DNA from: Nevskiaceae bacterium
Lineage (GTDB): Bacteria > Pseudomonadota > Gammaproteobacteria > Nevskiales > Nevskiaceae
DNA length: 64,000 nucleotides
Assembly (NCBI GenBank): GCA_004297005.1
Contig: SCVA01000024.1
Location: 62,001 to 126,000, forward strand
Direction: 5' to 3'
Shown here piece after piece: positions 1 to 12,523 of this stretch. Under the pieces are notes generated by a model. The model made no database searches. It was not told where the DNA came from and saw only the letters and a list, made by a program, of their open reading frames with translations. Numbering within the stretch: the stretch's first letter is position 1; each line of letters begins with the position of its first letter. A program made the translations under genes and the position numbers.

Positions 1-1
1 T

Positions 2-1030
2 TCCGCCTGGCTGCTGAAGGAGCAGGGTTACCGGGTTTCCGGCTTGTTCATGCAAAACTGGGCCGAAGACGAATCCGGCTACTGCACCGCCGCCGAGGAC
101 TACCAGGCGGCGCGCGCGGTTGCCGAGGAGCTGGGCATTCCTCTGCACCGGGTGGATTTCTCCGCTGAGTATCGCGAGCGGGTATTCGCCGCCTTCCTGC
201 GCCAATTACGTGAGGGCAAGACGCCGAATCCGGACGTGCTCTGCAACCGCGAGATCAAGTTCCAGCCCTTCGTCGAACATGCCCGCCGGCTGGGCGCCGA
301 GCTGGTTGCCACCGGCCACTACGCGGCGCTGGAGTCGTCGCCGGAGGGCCCGGTGCTGCTACGCGCGGCGGACGAGAACAAGGACCAGACCTACTTCCTG
401 GCCGGCGTGCCGCGCCAGCAGTTCGAAAACGTGCTGTTCCCGCTCGGCGGCTTGAACAAGCCCGAAGTGCGTGCCCTCGCCGCCCGGGCTGGGCTGCCCA
501 ATCACCGTCGCAAGGATTCCACCGGCATCTGCTTCATCGGCGAGCGGCCGTTCGCCGAGTTTCTAGCCGAACACCTGCCGCCGGATTCCGGCCCGATCGA
601 AACCGACCAGGGCGAGGTGCTGGGCGAGCATCGCGGCCTGCAGTTCTTCACGCTCGGCCAGCGCAAGGGCGTCGGCATCGGCGGCCGCCGCGGCGCCAGC
701 GAGGCGCCCTGGTATGTGGTCGACAAGGATCTGGCCCGCAAGGCGCTGATCGTTTCCCAACAGGCCGAGCATCCACGGTTGTTCCGCCGTGAGCTGCGCA
801 CCGAGCGCTTCCATTGGTTGGGGCGCGTCCATCCGGAGGAACCTCTCCACGCCCGCCTGCGGCACCGCCAGCCGCTGGCCGCCTGCCAAGTGCGGGAAAC
901 CGCGGACGCCGGGCTGGAGGTGCTGTTCGAGCAGCCGCAACGGGCGATCACACCCGGCCAATACCTGGTCTTGTATCAGGGCCACCGTTGCCTGGGCTGC
1001 GGCGAAATCGCCGCGACCGCGACGTTCTAA
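2..1030 (+). CDS. mnmA: tRNA-specific 2-thiouridylase MnmA (5' truncated by window edge)
   Basis: Transfers activated sulfur to U34 of Lys, Glu and Gln tRNAs in the cytoplasm, giving the 2-thiouridine part of the wobble modification. The frame is open from base 2, so the N-terminal PP-loop ATPase motif lies outside the window; the first ATG at 44 is internal. Two family cysteines are visible: one in NPDVLCNREIKF and one in STGICFIGER, which act as catalytic Cys and persulfide carrier. The substrate-binding GHYAA segment and the C-terminal beta-barrel region (TLGQRKGVGIGG, then PGQYLVLY) follow in the usual order. The 342 residues present fit a family length of about 360 to 370, so only some 20 to 30 residues are missing. 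It ends in TAA, 109 bases before the next gene. Confidence 0.95.
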   Translation, partial: SAWLLKEQGYRVSGLFMQNWAEDESGYCTAAEDYQAARAVAEELGIPLHRVDFSAEYRERVFAAFLRQLREGKTPNPDVLCNREIKFQPFVEHARRLGAELVATGHYAALESSPEGPVLLRAADENKDQTYFLAGVPRQQFENVLFPLGGLNKPEVRALAARAGLPNHRRKDSTGICFIGERPFAEFLAEHLPPDSGPIETDQGEVLGEHRGLQFFTLGQRKGVGIGGRRGASEAPWYVVDKDLARKALIVSQQAEHPRLFRRELRTERFHWLGRVHPEEPLHARLRHRQPLAACQVRETADAGLEVLFEQPQRAITPGQYLVLYQGHRCLGCGEIAATATF

Positions 1031-1139
1031 GCCGGCGAAAAGCCGTGGCCGCGGCGGTAGCTTCAAACGACGTTTCACCTGCCGACTGAAGGATTACAGT
1101 GGCGGTGTGGACTTAAAGGCCATCTCCGGAGGAGGAGCC

Positions 1140-1427
1140 ATGCTCAGGTTCCCGCTGTGCGCCTACGCCTTGCTGCCGGTAGCGGCTTTCGCCGCCAGTC
1201 CGACCAGTGGTCGTCACGTGTACCCGGTTCCTGACCTCGACGACGCCTGCGTGCAGCGCTGTTTCGGAGCCCACGAACTCTGCCTGCTGGGAGTCCGCCG
1301 CGATCCCGGACTCTGCGGGGACGAGCGGCGTCTCTGCGTCGAGCGCTGTGACCCACAAATGATGAATACCGTGCTCACCGGCACCGTCGAGGACCGCTAC
1401 CCGCGCGCCGGCAGGACTCGCGACTAG
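1140..1427 (+). CDS. Small secreted cysteine-rich protein with twin CX3C motifs
   Basis: I do not recognise the family. The 95-residue product starts with a short hydrophobic signal peptide that probably ends at AFA-ASP (about residues 1 to 18). The mature part has six cysteines, including two CX3C pairs (CVQRC and CVERC) separated by two further cysteines. This spacing suggests two antiparallel helices joined by disulfides in the periplasm, but that is inference. The start is supported by a strong GGAGGAGG Shine-Dalgarno just upstream. The upstream frame is also open back into mnmA, but there it only shadows that gene. It lies alone between mnmA and the convergent response regulator gene, so context says little about function. 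Metal binding or a redox role is possible; nothing shows it directly. Confidence 0.6.
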   Translation: MLRFPLCAYALLPVAAFAASPTSGRHVYPVPDLDDACVQRCFGAHELCLLGVRRDPGLCGDERRLCVERCDPQMMNTVLTGTVEDRYPRAGRTRD

Positions 1428-1458
1428 TCCGGATCAAGGTTCAGGCGAAAGTCGGCCC

Positions 1459-2613
1459 CTAAACGCCGACACTCTCGGGCAACTGTTCCCAAGCGGCGGT
1501 GCCGGGCGGTGGCTGCGGTCCGACATCGGCGTACTGCTCGCGGATGCGACGAATCTCTGGCAGGCGCTCGATGAACAGATCCACCAGCCCGGGCTCGAAA
1601 TGACGGCCCTTCTCGCGACGCAGGAATTCCACCGATTCCGCCTCCGTCCAGGCCGGCTTGTAGGGACGTTCCGAGGTCAGCGCGTCGAACACGTCGGCGA
1701 TGGCGACGATGCGGCCGACCAGCGGAATCTTCTCGCCCTTGAGACCACGAGGATAGCCGCTGCCATCCCATTTCTCGTGGTGGGTGAGCGCGACGATGCG
1801 CGCCGTCTCCAGCAGCGGGTGGTCGTGCTTGCCGATGATGCCGGCGCCAATGGTCGGATGCCTGCGCATCACCTTCCACTCCTCCTCGGTCAGCACGCCC
1901 GGCTTCATCAGGATCGCCTCGGGAATGCCGATCTTGCCGACGTCGTGCATCGGCGCGGCGTTGAACAGTACATCGACGTTCTCCGGACTCATCCCCGAGG
2001 CCTCGGCGAGGATGCGGGTGTAGTGGCTCATGCGGATGATGTGCTGGCCGGTCTCGTCGTCCTTGAACTCGGCGGCGCGGCCCAGGCGGCGGATGATCTC
2101 CAGGCGGGTGGTTTCCAGCTCGCGGGTTCGCGCTGCCACCAGCTCGCTCAGGTGCCGCTCGTGAGCGTACAGGCGCAAGTGGGTGGCGACCCGCGCCTGT
2201 ACCAGCGGCGGGCTCACCGGCTTGGTGATGTAGTCGACGCCGCCCACCTCGAAGCCGTGCTGCTCGTCCTCCACCTCGTTCATGCTGGTGACGAAGATCA
2301 CCGGGATGCCTTTGGTCTGCGGATCGGCCTTCAGACGTTCGCAGACCTCATAGCCGTCCATGCCCGGCATCATCACATCGAGCAGGATCAGGTCGGGGTG
2401 CGGCTGCATCTGCGCCAGTGCCAGCGCTTTCTCGCCATTGGTGGCCACCTTCAGGGTATAGGCGCCGGCGAGAATGCCGCGCAGCACGTCAATGTTGAAT
2501 GGCGTGTCGTCGACCAGCAGTACCACCGGCCGACTCAGTTGGCTACGGGGCTCCAGCCCGCTGTAGCCGATCGGACTGCCGGAGGCGGTGTCGCCGCGGG
2601 CTTCGGTGGTCAT
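1459..2613 (-). CDS. Two-component response regulator with HD-GYP phosphodiesterase domain
   Basis: A 384-residue response regulator. Residues about 28 to 150 form a receiver domain with the acidic DD pair (LLVDDTP), the phospho-acceptor Asp in [10 protein letters not shown] and the KPVSPP lysine loop. A short helical linker leads to an HD-GYP domain (about 175 to 365) with the HD dyad in [10 protein letters not shown] and the signature [16 protein letters not shown] proteins with these residues usually hydrolyse c-di-GMP to pGpG or GMP, so this is most likely a phosphorylation-controlled c-di-GMP phosphodiesterase. Its ATG overlaps the stop of the large hybrid kinase gene (ATGA, 2610-2613), implying translational coupling and a cognate pair. 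The cellulose operon 8 kb away carries a PilZ domain, a natural target for the c-di-GMP pool this enzyme would lower; that link is inference. Confidence 0.92.
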   Translation of the reverse strand: MTTEARGDTASGSPIGYSGLEPRSQLSRPVVLLVDDTPFNIDVLRGILAGAYTLKVATNGEKALALAQMQPHPDLILLDVMMPGMDGYEVCERLKADPQTKGIPVIFVTSMNEVEDEQHGFEVGGVDYITKPVSPPLVQARVATHLRLYAHERHLSELVAARTRELETTRLEIIRRLGRAAEFKDDETGQHIIRMSHYTRILAEASGMSPENVDVLFNAAPMHDVGKIGIPEAILMKPGVLTEEEWKVMRRHPTIGAGIIGKHDHPLLETARIVALTHHEKWDGSGYPRGLKGEKIPLVGRIVAIADVFDALTSERPYKPAWTEAESVEFLRREKGRHFEPGLVDLFIERLPEIRRIREQYADVGPQPPPGTAAWEQLPESVGV

Positions 2614-5600
2614 GGTGCTCCTGCCCCGGAATTTGCGGGAGCTGGCAGGTTGAGTTCGCGCATCAGATCTTCCAGGGACTGGGCGGCGGTTTCGAAATCA
2701 TAGTTCTCTATTGCCAGCCGCAGGCGCAGGTAGGCCGGTGTCGGTCGCTGGCCGAGGCGCGCCGACAAGCCGGCGAACTGGGCCTTGGCCTCCGCGTCGT
2801 GTTCGGCCAGTAGTTGCGCGAGCTGCCGCAGCGGTTCTCCGAGGTCGACGCCGAGCTCGGCGTCGGCGATCGGCTCCGAGGGAGCTGCCGCTGGCATCTG
2901 GCCCAGCATCAGCTTCAGACTGTCTTGGTGCGTCCGTAGTAGGTGTTCGACGCTGGCGGTCGTCGGCGCCCGGCCCTCGCGCAGCGCCTGCTCGATCTCG
3001 GCGGCCAAGCCGGACAGGCGCAGAGCCCCCAGATTGGCGGCCACACCCTTGAGGCTGTGCGCTTCCCGCCGCGCACTCTCCAGGTCCGGCACGACCAGCA
3101 AGTTGGCGATTTGCGTGGCCGCATCGCGATGGTCGTTGACGAAACGCTCGATCAGCCGACGATACAGCCCGCTGTTGCCGCCCAGACGGCGGATCGCGCC
3201 CTGAGCGTCGAGCAGGGCGGGCTCCGATGCCGGAACGGCCGGCGCCACTTCCGGCGCCACGCCGGTCGTCGCGGCCGTCTCGCTGGCGACCGTCGCCTGG
3301 GCCTGGCTGATTTCCGACAGCAAGGGGCCGTACAGGCGCGCGCGCGACAGGGCGACGATCAGGTCCTCACGGTTCACCGGCTTACTCAGGTAGTCGCTCA
3401 TGCCCGCGGCCAGGGCCTGACGCCGGTCTTCCGGCATGGCATGCGCGGTCATCGCGATCACCGGCAGTTGCTGGTAACGCGGCTCGGCACGCAGACGCCG
3501 GACCGTCTCCAGGCCATCCAGCTCCGGCATTTCCAGGTCGAGCAGCACCACGTCGTATTCCGACTCGGCCAAGCGGCTCAGCACCTCTAGGCCGTTGCGT
3601 GCCAGACCGACGCTGGCGCCGGCCGCCTCCAGCATTTCCTGCTCGACCTGCAGATTCACCTCGTTGTCGTCCGCGGCCAGCACCCGCAGGCCGACCAATG
3701 GATGCACGATGCCTCCGGCAGTCAGCGCCGGGCTGCCGTCGATGCGTCCCAGCGCCACCATCAGGGCCTGGAACAGGCTCGCCGGCCCCGCCGGTTTGCT
3801 CAGGAAGGCGTTGACGCCGGCGGCCTTGGCCAGGCTCATCATCTCGTCGCCGGCGAAAGCCGACATCATCACCAGCGCCGGCCGGCCAGCGAGTGGCAGG
3901 CCGGCCAGGCGCTGAACGGTCTCCACGCCGTTCAGGCCCGGCATGTCCCAGTCCACCAGCACCAGGCGGGGCGGCTCGTCCCGTTGATCCCGCAGCATGG
4001 CCAGCGCCTGCTCGCCACCACCAGCCGTCGTCGCCCGGCAGCCAAAGGCGGTCAGCCAGCCAGCAAGCAATTCGGCGCTGCCGGCGCGGTCGTCCACCAC
4101 CAGCGCCCGCAAGCCCTGCAGATCGGCCGGCAGCCGGTACTGCGGCTGCTCGCCAGGCGGCAGTTCCACCCAGGCGTCGAAATGGAAGCAGCTCCCCTTT
4201 CCGAGGCTGGACTCCACCGCCAACTCACCTCCCATCAGCCGCACGAGATTGCGCGAGATCGACAGGCCCAGTCCGGTGCCACCGTATTTGCGGGTGGTGG
4301 ACGCATCGGCCTGCGCGAACGACTCGAACAGGCGCTGCAACTGTTCCCGGCTCAAGCCGATGCCCTGATCCAGCACTTCGAAGCGCAGACGCAACTGCGT
4401 GCCACGACGCTCCTGCTCGCTGATCCGCAGGCGCACCTCGCCCGCGTGCGAGAACTTGATCGCGTTGCTGGTGAGATTGACCAGCACCTGGCCCAGGCGA
4501 AGCGGATCGCCGATCAGGCGGATCGGAAGCTGGGGCGAAAGCTCGAAGCAGAGCTCCAGGGACTTCTCCGCGGCCCGCAGGCTGGTGAGGCTGGCGAGGT
4601 CGTCAAGCACGTGGTTGAGGTCGAACTCGGCCCGCTCCAACTGCATGCGCCCGGCCTCGATCTTGGAAAGGTCGAGGATGTCGTTGAGGATGCCGAGCAG
4701 CGCCTGGCTCGCGCTGTGGATCTTGCCGATGTAGTCCCGCTGTCGCGGGCTCAGATCGGTGTGCAGGGCCAACTGGCCGAGGCCGATGATGGCGTTCATC
4801 GGCGTGCGGATTTCATGGCTCATGTTGGCGAGGAACTCGCTCTTCAGGCGGCTCGCGGACTCGGCCGCGCGCTTGGCCTCGGCCAGTTCGTCCTGCAGTT
4901 CCTTGATGTCGCTGATGTCCTGCCAGGTACCACTCCAGACACTGCCCTGTTCGTCCTCGCGCGGTACCGACAGCGAGCCACGCACCCAGCGCAGCCGGCC
5001 ATCGCTGGCGCGGATGCGGAAGTCGTAATACACCGGCCGTAGCTCGCTCTGGCTGCGTCGTAGCGCCAGCTCGATGGCGCCGGCGTCTTCCGGTGGCAGC
5101 AGCGAAAGCACGGTGTTGATGTCGGACTCGGCGGTCTCGTGGGAAACCCCGACCAAGGCCTGCAGGCTCTCACTCACGAACAGCAGGCGCTGATGGCCGG
5201 CGTTGTCGCGCAGGAGCTGAAACACTACGCAGGGTACGGTCGCGGTGATTTCCACCAGACGCCGCTGCAGCACCTCGGCGCGCGCCTGGGCGTCCTTCTC
5301 GGCGGTGACATCCTCGGTAAAGCCGTTCCAGACCACCACCTCGCTGTCGCCGCTAGCGGTGGGGCGGGCCAGGGTGCGGAGCCAGCGCAGGCCACCATTG
5401 CTTCGGCGGTAACGGAAATCGATATTGAGCAGGCTGCCATCGCGCCGCGAAGCCGCGAAGCTGGCGTTCATCAGCTCCAGATCCTCGGAGAGGACGCGCT
5501 GCTGGAGACGCTCCGGGCGCCGGGAAATTTCTTCCGGACTAAGGTCGAACAACTCGCGGGCACCGTCGCTGACATAGGGATACGCGACCTCGCCGCTCAC

Positions 5601-7823
5601 CGATTCCAGGCGCTGGAAGACCACACCGGGCAGTGCGTCGGTGATCGCCTGCAGGCGCTCCTGGGCACGCTGCGCCTCCATCTGCAGCAGCTTTTCCTCG
5701 CTGATGCCGTAGGTCATGCCGTTCCAGACCAGACCGCCGTCGGGGCGTCGCTGCGGTACCGCCTGGGTCCGCATCCAGCCGATCACTCCCGAAGGCAGGT
5801 GCATGCGGTAGTCCACCCGATACGGAGCCAAGGTCTCCGCCGAGTGGCCCACGGCCTCTGCCACCCGCACCTGATCCTCGGGCAGGATGCGGGCATAGAC
5901 CCGGCCCTGCTCGGCCAGCGCTTCCTCGATGCTGACTCCGTGGCTGCTGACGCCGGCCGAGATGAAGCTGAGCTTGCGGGCGCCGGTTTCGGGATCCTGC
6001 CGCAACTGGTAGACGAAGCCGGGAATGTTGTCGGTGATATCGCGGATGAAGCGCTCGGTGTCCTCCAGGCGCTGCTCGGTCTCCTTGAGGCGGCTGACAT
6101 TGCTGATGTAGCCATTCCAGACCGTACTGCCATTTCCCAGGCGCAATGGCACGGCGTCACCGCGCAGCCATTCCAGTCGGCCATCCGGCATCCGTACCCG
6201 GTACTCGACCTCGTAGGGCTCCAGGCTCAGGGCCGAATGCTCGACGGCCGAGCGCACGCGCTCGCGATCTTCCTCGTAGATGGAGCGGAACAACGCCTCA
6301 CCATCGCGGCTCACGTCCTGTGGCCGCAGGCCGCAGACCGCCAGCAAGGGCGCGCTGGCGAAATTGAAGTGGTAGGCGCCCTGGGCGTCGCGTTCGAGCT
6401 GGAACACCACCCCCGGCACGTTGTCGGTGATTTCCCGCAGGCGCCGCTCGGCCCGCTCGGACTGGGCCTCGGCGAGCTTCTGGGCGGTGACATCCACCGC
6501 CACACCGCTCCATACCAGATTGCCGTCGGCGTCCCGGTAGGGGTCCGCCGCGCACTTCACCCAGCGCAGACCCTCGGCGCCGGCCACCCGGAATTCCACT
6601 TCGCAACGCCGCAGGGTTGGCCGACACGCGCTGATCGCTTCGCCGATTAGTGCCTGATCCTCGGCAGGAATGCCGGACACTAGCGCCGCCAGGCTCGCCG
6701 GCTCGACTTCCGTTTCCAGCCCCAGGTAGCGGCGTGCCTCTCGACTTGCGTGACGCAGTTGCGGAGGGCCACCCTGTGCCGGCTCGGCGACTTCAAACAA
6801 CATGCCGGGCCCCTGACCCGCCTGGTACGGTGCTGCCGCCTCGGCAACACCCGGCCGTGCCAGCCTCCGCCACCACCAGTAGCCGCCGCCGGCAAGCAGC
6901 GTCGCCAGCAGCAGGATCAGGAGCTGGCTTGTATAGCCATCCTGTTCGCTGGCCGGCACCAGCGGCTCATTGCCCAGCCAGGCCTGACGCAAGGCACGGT
7001 GCCGTTCGGGGGGGATCTCGCTCCAGGCTTTTTCCAGCAGGCTGGCCAGTGGCGCCGCCGCCGCCGACAGCCACCAGCGCAGCGGCGTGGCCGGCTCGCT
7101 GGCGAGACCGGTGAACTGCAGATTGCCGAGACCGCGCTGGCGGATCAGATAGTCCGCCACCGCCAGTCCCTGGACACTGGCATCGGCGCTGCCCAGGGCC
7201 ACCTCCACCAGCGCCGGTTCGAAGTTCTCGCTGAGCAGAATCTGGCTGCCGGCCTGCCGGCTGCTGTAGCGCTCACCCGGTGCGTAAGCACGCACCTGGG
7301 CATAGCGACGGGTGTGACTGCCGTCGAAACCGCCGTAGTCCTCGCCCAGACGACGGCTGACCAGTACCGGGTAGTCGCGCGCCAGTTCCCAACTGAGCGG
7401 CCGCAACCCGGCGGCGTCCGGAACTTCCAGTTGATAGGCGACCAAGAGGCGCGCGGGTCCGCCAGCCGCCATCTCGGCGAGCAGGCGTTCGCGCCGCGGC
7501 TGCGGCGACCAGTGGAACTGCAGTCCGGTGCGCGAGGCCAGTTCGCCGAGATAGTCGGCGACCAGTCCGAAGTGCCGGCCCTGCTCGTCGATGCCATCGA
7601 AAGGCGGCGCGCCGGCGTCGGAATACACCTCGACCACCGGGTGCTCCGCGAGCCAGGCTGCCTCTTCGGGGCTGGGACTCAAAGCCAAACCCGGGCCGGC
7701 CGACAGCACCAGCAGCAACGCCATGCTCCATCGCAGCGAGCAGCTCAATGACACCGCGGCTCCTCGACTACGGTCGGCGATTCGGCGCTGGGCGGATTCA
7801 AGGGCGAGTGTTGATCCAGTCAA
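2610..7823 (-). CDS. Hybrid sensor histidine kinase: SBP_bac_3 sensor, five PAS modules, HisKA/HATPase, two receivers, Hpt
   Basis: This 1737-residue kinase contains an entire phosphorelay. The order is: signal segment (about 30 to 48), periplasmic solute-binding-like domain (about 55 to 285), one membrane helix (about 295 to 318), five consecutive PAS/PAC modules (about 335 to 985), HisKA with the H-box [11 protein letters not shown] (about 1000), HATPase with DQGIGL and YGGTGLGLS boxes (about 1110 to 1225), receiver 1 (about 1240 to 1360, Asp in LVDWDMPG), receiver 2 (about 1385 to 1500, Asp in LLDLEMPE) and an Hpt domain (about 1545 to 1640, His in AHSLKG). PAS modules 2 to 5 look like tandem duplicates, each opening with a similar ITDN-PGVVFQL phrase and closing with WNG or WSG. 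The start is uncertain: a Met just before the hydrophobic core would also work. It overlaps the downstream HD-GYP regulator by ATGA, so that is the likely output. Confidence 0.92.
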   Translation of the reverse strand: MTGSTLALESAQRRIADRSRGAAVSLSCSLRWSMALLLVLSAGPGLALSPSPEEAAWLAEHPVVEVYSDAGAPPFDGIDEQGRHFGLVADYLGELASRTGLQFHWSPQPRRERLLAEMAAGGPARLLVAYQLEVPDAAGLRPLSWELARDYPVLVSRRLGEDYGGFDGSHTRRYAQVRAYAPGERYSSRQAGSQILLSENFEPALVEVALGSADASVQGLAVADYLIRQRGLGNLQFTGLASEPATPLRWWLSAAAAPLASLLEKAWSEIPPERHRALRQAWLGNEPLVPASEQDGYTSQLLILLLATLLAGGGYWWWRRLARPGVAEAAAPYQAGQGPGMLFEVAEPAQGGPPQLRHASREARRYLGLETEVEPASLAALVSGIPAEDQALIGEAISACRPTLRRCEVEFRVAGAEGLRWVKCAADPYRDADGNLVWSGVAVDVTAQKLAEAQSERAERRLREITDNVPGVVFQLERDAQGAYHFNFASAPLLAVCGLRPQDVSRDGEALFRSIYEEDRERVRSAVEHSALSLEPYEVEYRVRMPDGRLEWLRGDAVPLRLGNGSTVWNGYISNVSRLKETEQRLEDTERFIRDITDNIPGFVYQLRQDPETGARKLSFISAGVSSHGVSIEEALAEQGRVYARILPEDQVRVAEAVGHSAETLAPYRVDYRMHLPSGVIGWMRTQAVPQRRPDGGLVWNGMTYGISEEKLLQMEAQRAQERLQAITDALPGVVFQRLESVSGEVAYPYVSDGARELFDLSPEEISRRPERLQQRVLSEDLELMNASFAASRRDGSLLNIDFRYRRSNGGLRWLRTLARPTASGDSEVVVWNGFTEDVTAEKDAQARAEVLQRRLVEITATVPCVVFQLLRDNAGHQRLLFVSESLQALVGVSHETAESDINTVLSLLPPEDAGAIELALRRSQSELRPVYYDFRIRASDGRLRWVRGSLSVPREDEQGSVWSGTWQDISDIKELQDELAEAKRAAESASRLKSEFLANMSHEIRTPMNAIIGLGQLALHTDLSPRQRDYIGKIHSASQALLGILNDILDLSKIEAGRMQLERAEFDLNHVLDDLASLTSLRAAEKSLELCFELSPQLPIRLIGDPLRLGQVLVNLTSNAIKFSHAGEVRLRISEQERRGTQLRLRFEVLDQGIGLSREQLQRLFESFAQADASTTRKYGGTGLGLSISRNLVRLMGGELAVESSLGKGSCFHFDAWVELPPGEQPQYRLPADLQGLRALVVDDRAGSAELLAGWLTAFGCRATTAGGGEQALAMLRDQRDEPPRLVLVDWDMPGLNGVETVQRLAGLPLAGRPALVMMSAFAGDEMMSLAKAAGVNAFLSKPAGPASLFQALMVALGRIDGSPALTAGGIVHPLVGLRVLAADDNEVNLQVEQEMLEAAGASVGLARNGLEVLSRLAESEYDVVLLDLEMPELDGLETVRRLRAEPRYQQLPVIAMTAHAMPEDRRQALAAGMSDYLSKPVNREDLIVALSRARLYGPLLSEISQAQATVASETAATTGVAPEVAPAVPASEPALLDAQGAIRRLGGNSGLYRRLIERFVNDHRDAATQIANLLVVPDLESARREAHSLKGVAANLGALRLSGLAAEIEQALREGRAPTTASVEHLLRTHQDSLKLMLGQMPAAAPSEPIADAELGVDLGEPLRQLAQLLAEHDAEAKAQFAGLSARLGQRPTPAYLRLRLAIENYDFETAAQSLEDLMRELNLPAPANSGAGAP

Positions 7824-7904
7824 TTGCGGAAATCGGCGAACGCCGACTACGTCGCCGCCGGGGATTCATACCAAAGTGGCCGGTCTCAAGCGGTCGGCGA
7901 TCAG

Positions 7905-7910
7905 TATAAT
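7905..7910 (+). promoter_or_regulatory. Candidate -10 box for acnA
   Basis: A perfect TATAAT lies 96 bases upstream of the acnA start, in the 182-base divergent region between the hybrid kinase and acnA. No good -35 box sits at the right distance (GGTCTC at about 7882), so a sigma-70 promoter helped by an activator is a guess. Confidence 0.4.
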
Positions 7911-8005
7911 TGCGAGCTGCGCCCCACCAGACCAGGCATTTCGGTCCGGCTTGCCGGCGGCGCAAGGTTTCACGATTCCAGCCACCTCCCGGGAGCGAGC
8001 ACGCC

Positions 8006-10669
<2,664 letters not shown>

Positions 10670-10745
10670 ACCGCCGGCGGGCAGCCCTCGGAAGAGGCGC
10701 TGTCCTCCCCAGCCCGACTGCCTCGTTGCTTTAGGCAGGGACGAG

Positions 10746-10780
10746 AAAAACCCGGACCGCACGTCCGGGTTTTTCTTTTT
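10746..10780 (+). terminator. Rho-independent terminator after acnA
   Basis: A perfect 12-bp stem (10746-10757 pairing with 10763-10774) with a 5-base loop is followed by a T-rich tract. It lies 76 bases after the acnA stop. Confidence 0.92.
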
Positions 10781-10826
10781 TTTGGGTTGATCGAACCGCC
10801 ACGGCGGTTCCCGTTCGGGACCAAGC

Positions 10827-12437
10827 ATGCCTCGCGCATTCCACTTGCTGTTGTTGTCCATGCTGGCCAGCGCCGGCACCGCCACCGCTGCCACCACCGA
10901 TCCGCTACAGCCGCTGCCGGCCATCATCAGCTACCGGCAAGCACTGCCCCCGGGGATCGCCAGCGAGCTGAACCTACTGCGGGTTCCGGAGGGTGTAGTC
11001 GCCTCAGGCGTCGTGCTGCCCAGCATCCGCTCGGTGGCGCTGACGGCGCCGCGCGCGTTGCTGGAACTCATCGCGCGCGACCCTCGGGTACTGGCCGTGC
11101 GCCCACAGCGGCGCCTCAAGCTCGACCTCTACGGTTCGGTGGCGCAAATGAACGCCCGCGGTGTCGAGATCGCCGAGGAGGTGGGTCCGAAAGGCTGCGC
11201 CGTGGAACGCCCCGGAGTCACCGGCGCCGGCGTCACCGTCGCGGTGATCGACAGCGGCATTTTCTCCGCCCACCCGGCTCTGCTGGGGCGGGTGACCGCA
11301 GGGCGTAATTTCGAGTTTTCGCAACTGCAACGTCAGTCCGGCGGGGTGTTGACCGCCGAGGAGTGGGACCAGTACGCCGAAGCCACCGGCCCCAGCGCCC
11401 TGCAGGACGAGGTCGGTCACGGAACCCACTGCGCCGGCATCATCGGCGGTGACGGTACCGGCGCCAGCGGTCTGGACCTGCGCGGCGTGGCGCCGGGGGT
11501 CAATCTGGTATCGCTGAAGATCGCCAGCGCCGCCAACGGAATCGTCGAGGACATCGGCTTCGAAGCCAATGCGGTGATGGCCATCGACTATCTGGTACGC
11601 CATCGCGAAGACCTGGGCAATGTCCGCGTCGCCAGCAATTCCTGGGGCCTGCTGGAAGAGGAATTCCAGGCGCCGCTGCTTGGCCCCACCGACTTCGACC
11701 CGGTGAAGCTGGCCGTGCAGAACGCGGTCGCCGAGAACATCGTCATGGTGTTCGCTGCCGGCAACGACGGTGGCGGCCCCGACCAGGACACCCTCCGCCC
11801 TGTTCCGACCGCGATGGAGGAGGTCATCACCGTTGCTTCCGCCTGCAAGGCCGATCACGGCAGTTGCGAAAGCGGGCACGTCAACAGCTTCACCTCCCGT
11901 GGCAACGGCGTCGACATCGCCGCTCCTGGCGACCAGATTCTCGCCACCATGTCGCCTGCCTCGGTGCTGGCACCTTTGGGCCAGGCCACCGAGGGCGACT
12001 ACTTCGGCGACAGCCCGCAAGACCAGGTGCAGAACCGGGCGTTCTACATGCGCCTCTCTGGAACTTCGATGGCCGCGCCGCATATCGCCGGTGTCGCCGC
12101 CCTGTTGCTGGAAGCTGCGCCCGAACTGAGCCCGGCGCAATTGCGCGAACTGCTGGTCAGCACCGCCACCGACATGGCGGTCGAAGGCGATCCGGAGCTG
12201 GTCGCCGGCTACGACAAGGCCTCCGGATACGGGCTGGTCAATGTCCGCAAAGCCCTGGCGGCCAGCGTCGGCGCGCCGCTGGGCGACGTCTGCCCGAGCA
12301 GCACGCCGGTCCCAGGCGATCCCAGCCCAACGGCCAGTAGCGGCGGCGGTGCCAGCGGCGGCGCCACGCTGCTGCTACTGGGCGCCCTCGCCGCTCTGCG
12401 CCGCTACCGTCAGCCGCGCAAACTCCAGCTCCACTAG
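10827..12437 (+). CDS. Secreted S8 (subtilisin-like) serine protease with GlyGly-CTERM-like anchor
   Basis: A 536-residue exported subtilase. A signal peptide (about 1 to 21, ending ATA-ATT) is followed by a propeptide-like region (about 30 to 105). The S8 catalytic domain has Asp142 in VIDSG, His198 in GHGTHCAG, the oxyanion Asn in FAAGND and Ser414 in SGTSMAAPH, so the triad is intact. A long insert separates the Asp and His segments. The C-terminus has a Ser/Pro/Gly-rich linker, the motif GGGASGG, a hydrophobic helix (ATLLLLGALAAL) and a basic end (RRYRQPRK). This is the layout of GlyGly-CTERM tails, which in other proteobacteria are processed by rhombosortase on type II-secreted proteases. 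No rhombosortase gene lies in this window. A hairpin resembling a terminator follows the stop. Confidence 0.93.
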   Translation: MPRAFHLLLLSMLASAGTATAATTDPLQPLPAIISYRQALPPGIASELNLLRVPEGVVASGVVLPSIRSVALTAPRALLELIARDPRVLAVRPQRRLKLDLYGSVAQMNARGVEIAEEVGPKGCAVERPGVTGAGVTVAVIDSGIFSAHPALLGRVTAGRNFEFSQLQRQSGGVLTAEEWDQYAEATGPSALQDEVGHGTHCAGIIGGDGTGASGLDLRGVAPGVNLVSLKIASAANGIVEDIGFEANAVMAIDYLVRHREDLGNVRVASNSWGLLEEEFQAPLLGPTDFDPVKLAVQNAVAENIVMVFAAGNDGGGPDQDTLRPVPTAMEEVITVASACKADHGSCESGHVNSFTSRGNGVDIAAPGDQILATMSPASVLAPLGQATEGDYFGDSPQDQVQNRAFYMRLSGTSMAAPHIAGVAALLLEAAPELSPAQLRELLVSTATDMAVEGDPELVAGYDKASGYGLVNVRKALAASVGAPLGDVCPSSTPVPGDPSPTASSGGGASGGATLLLLGALAALRRYRQPRKLQLH

Positions 12438-12466
12438 CCGCAAAGCGGTCATACTCCGGACGTATC

Positions 12467-12495
12467 AAGCAGGGGCGCGCAAGCGCCCTTTGCTT
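12467..12495 (+). terminator. Hairpin, probable terminator after the S8 protease gene
   Basis: AAGCA-GGGGCGC pairs with GCGCCC-TTTGCTT around a GCAA loop, giving a stable stem 30 bases after the protease stop. The T-tract is interrupted, so termination may be partial and the next gene, 28 bases further on, could be read through. Confidence 0.5.
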
Positions 12496-12523
12496 TGGCA
12501 GCCGGAATCAGGAGCACACAGCG

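Noticed and set aside
789-1427. A 212-codon frame covering the small cysteine-rich gene and the end of mnmA
   Set aside because: The part overlapping mnmA is a frame shadow; the strong Shine-Dalgarno and signal peptide place the real start at 1140.
3702-6650. Two long plus-strand frames opposite the hybrid kinase
   Set aside because: They follow the complement of the kinase, lack motifs and would be nested entirely within a complete gene.
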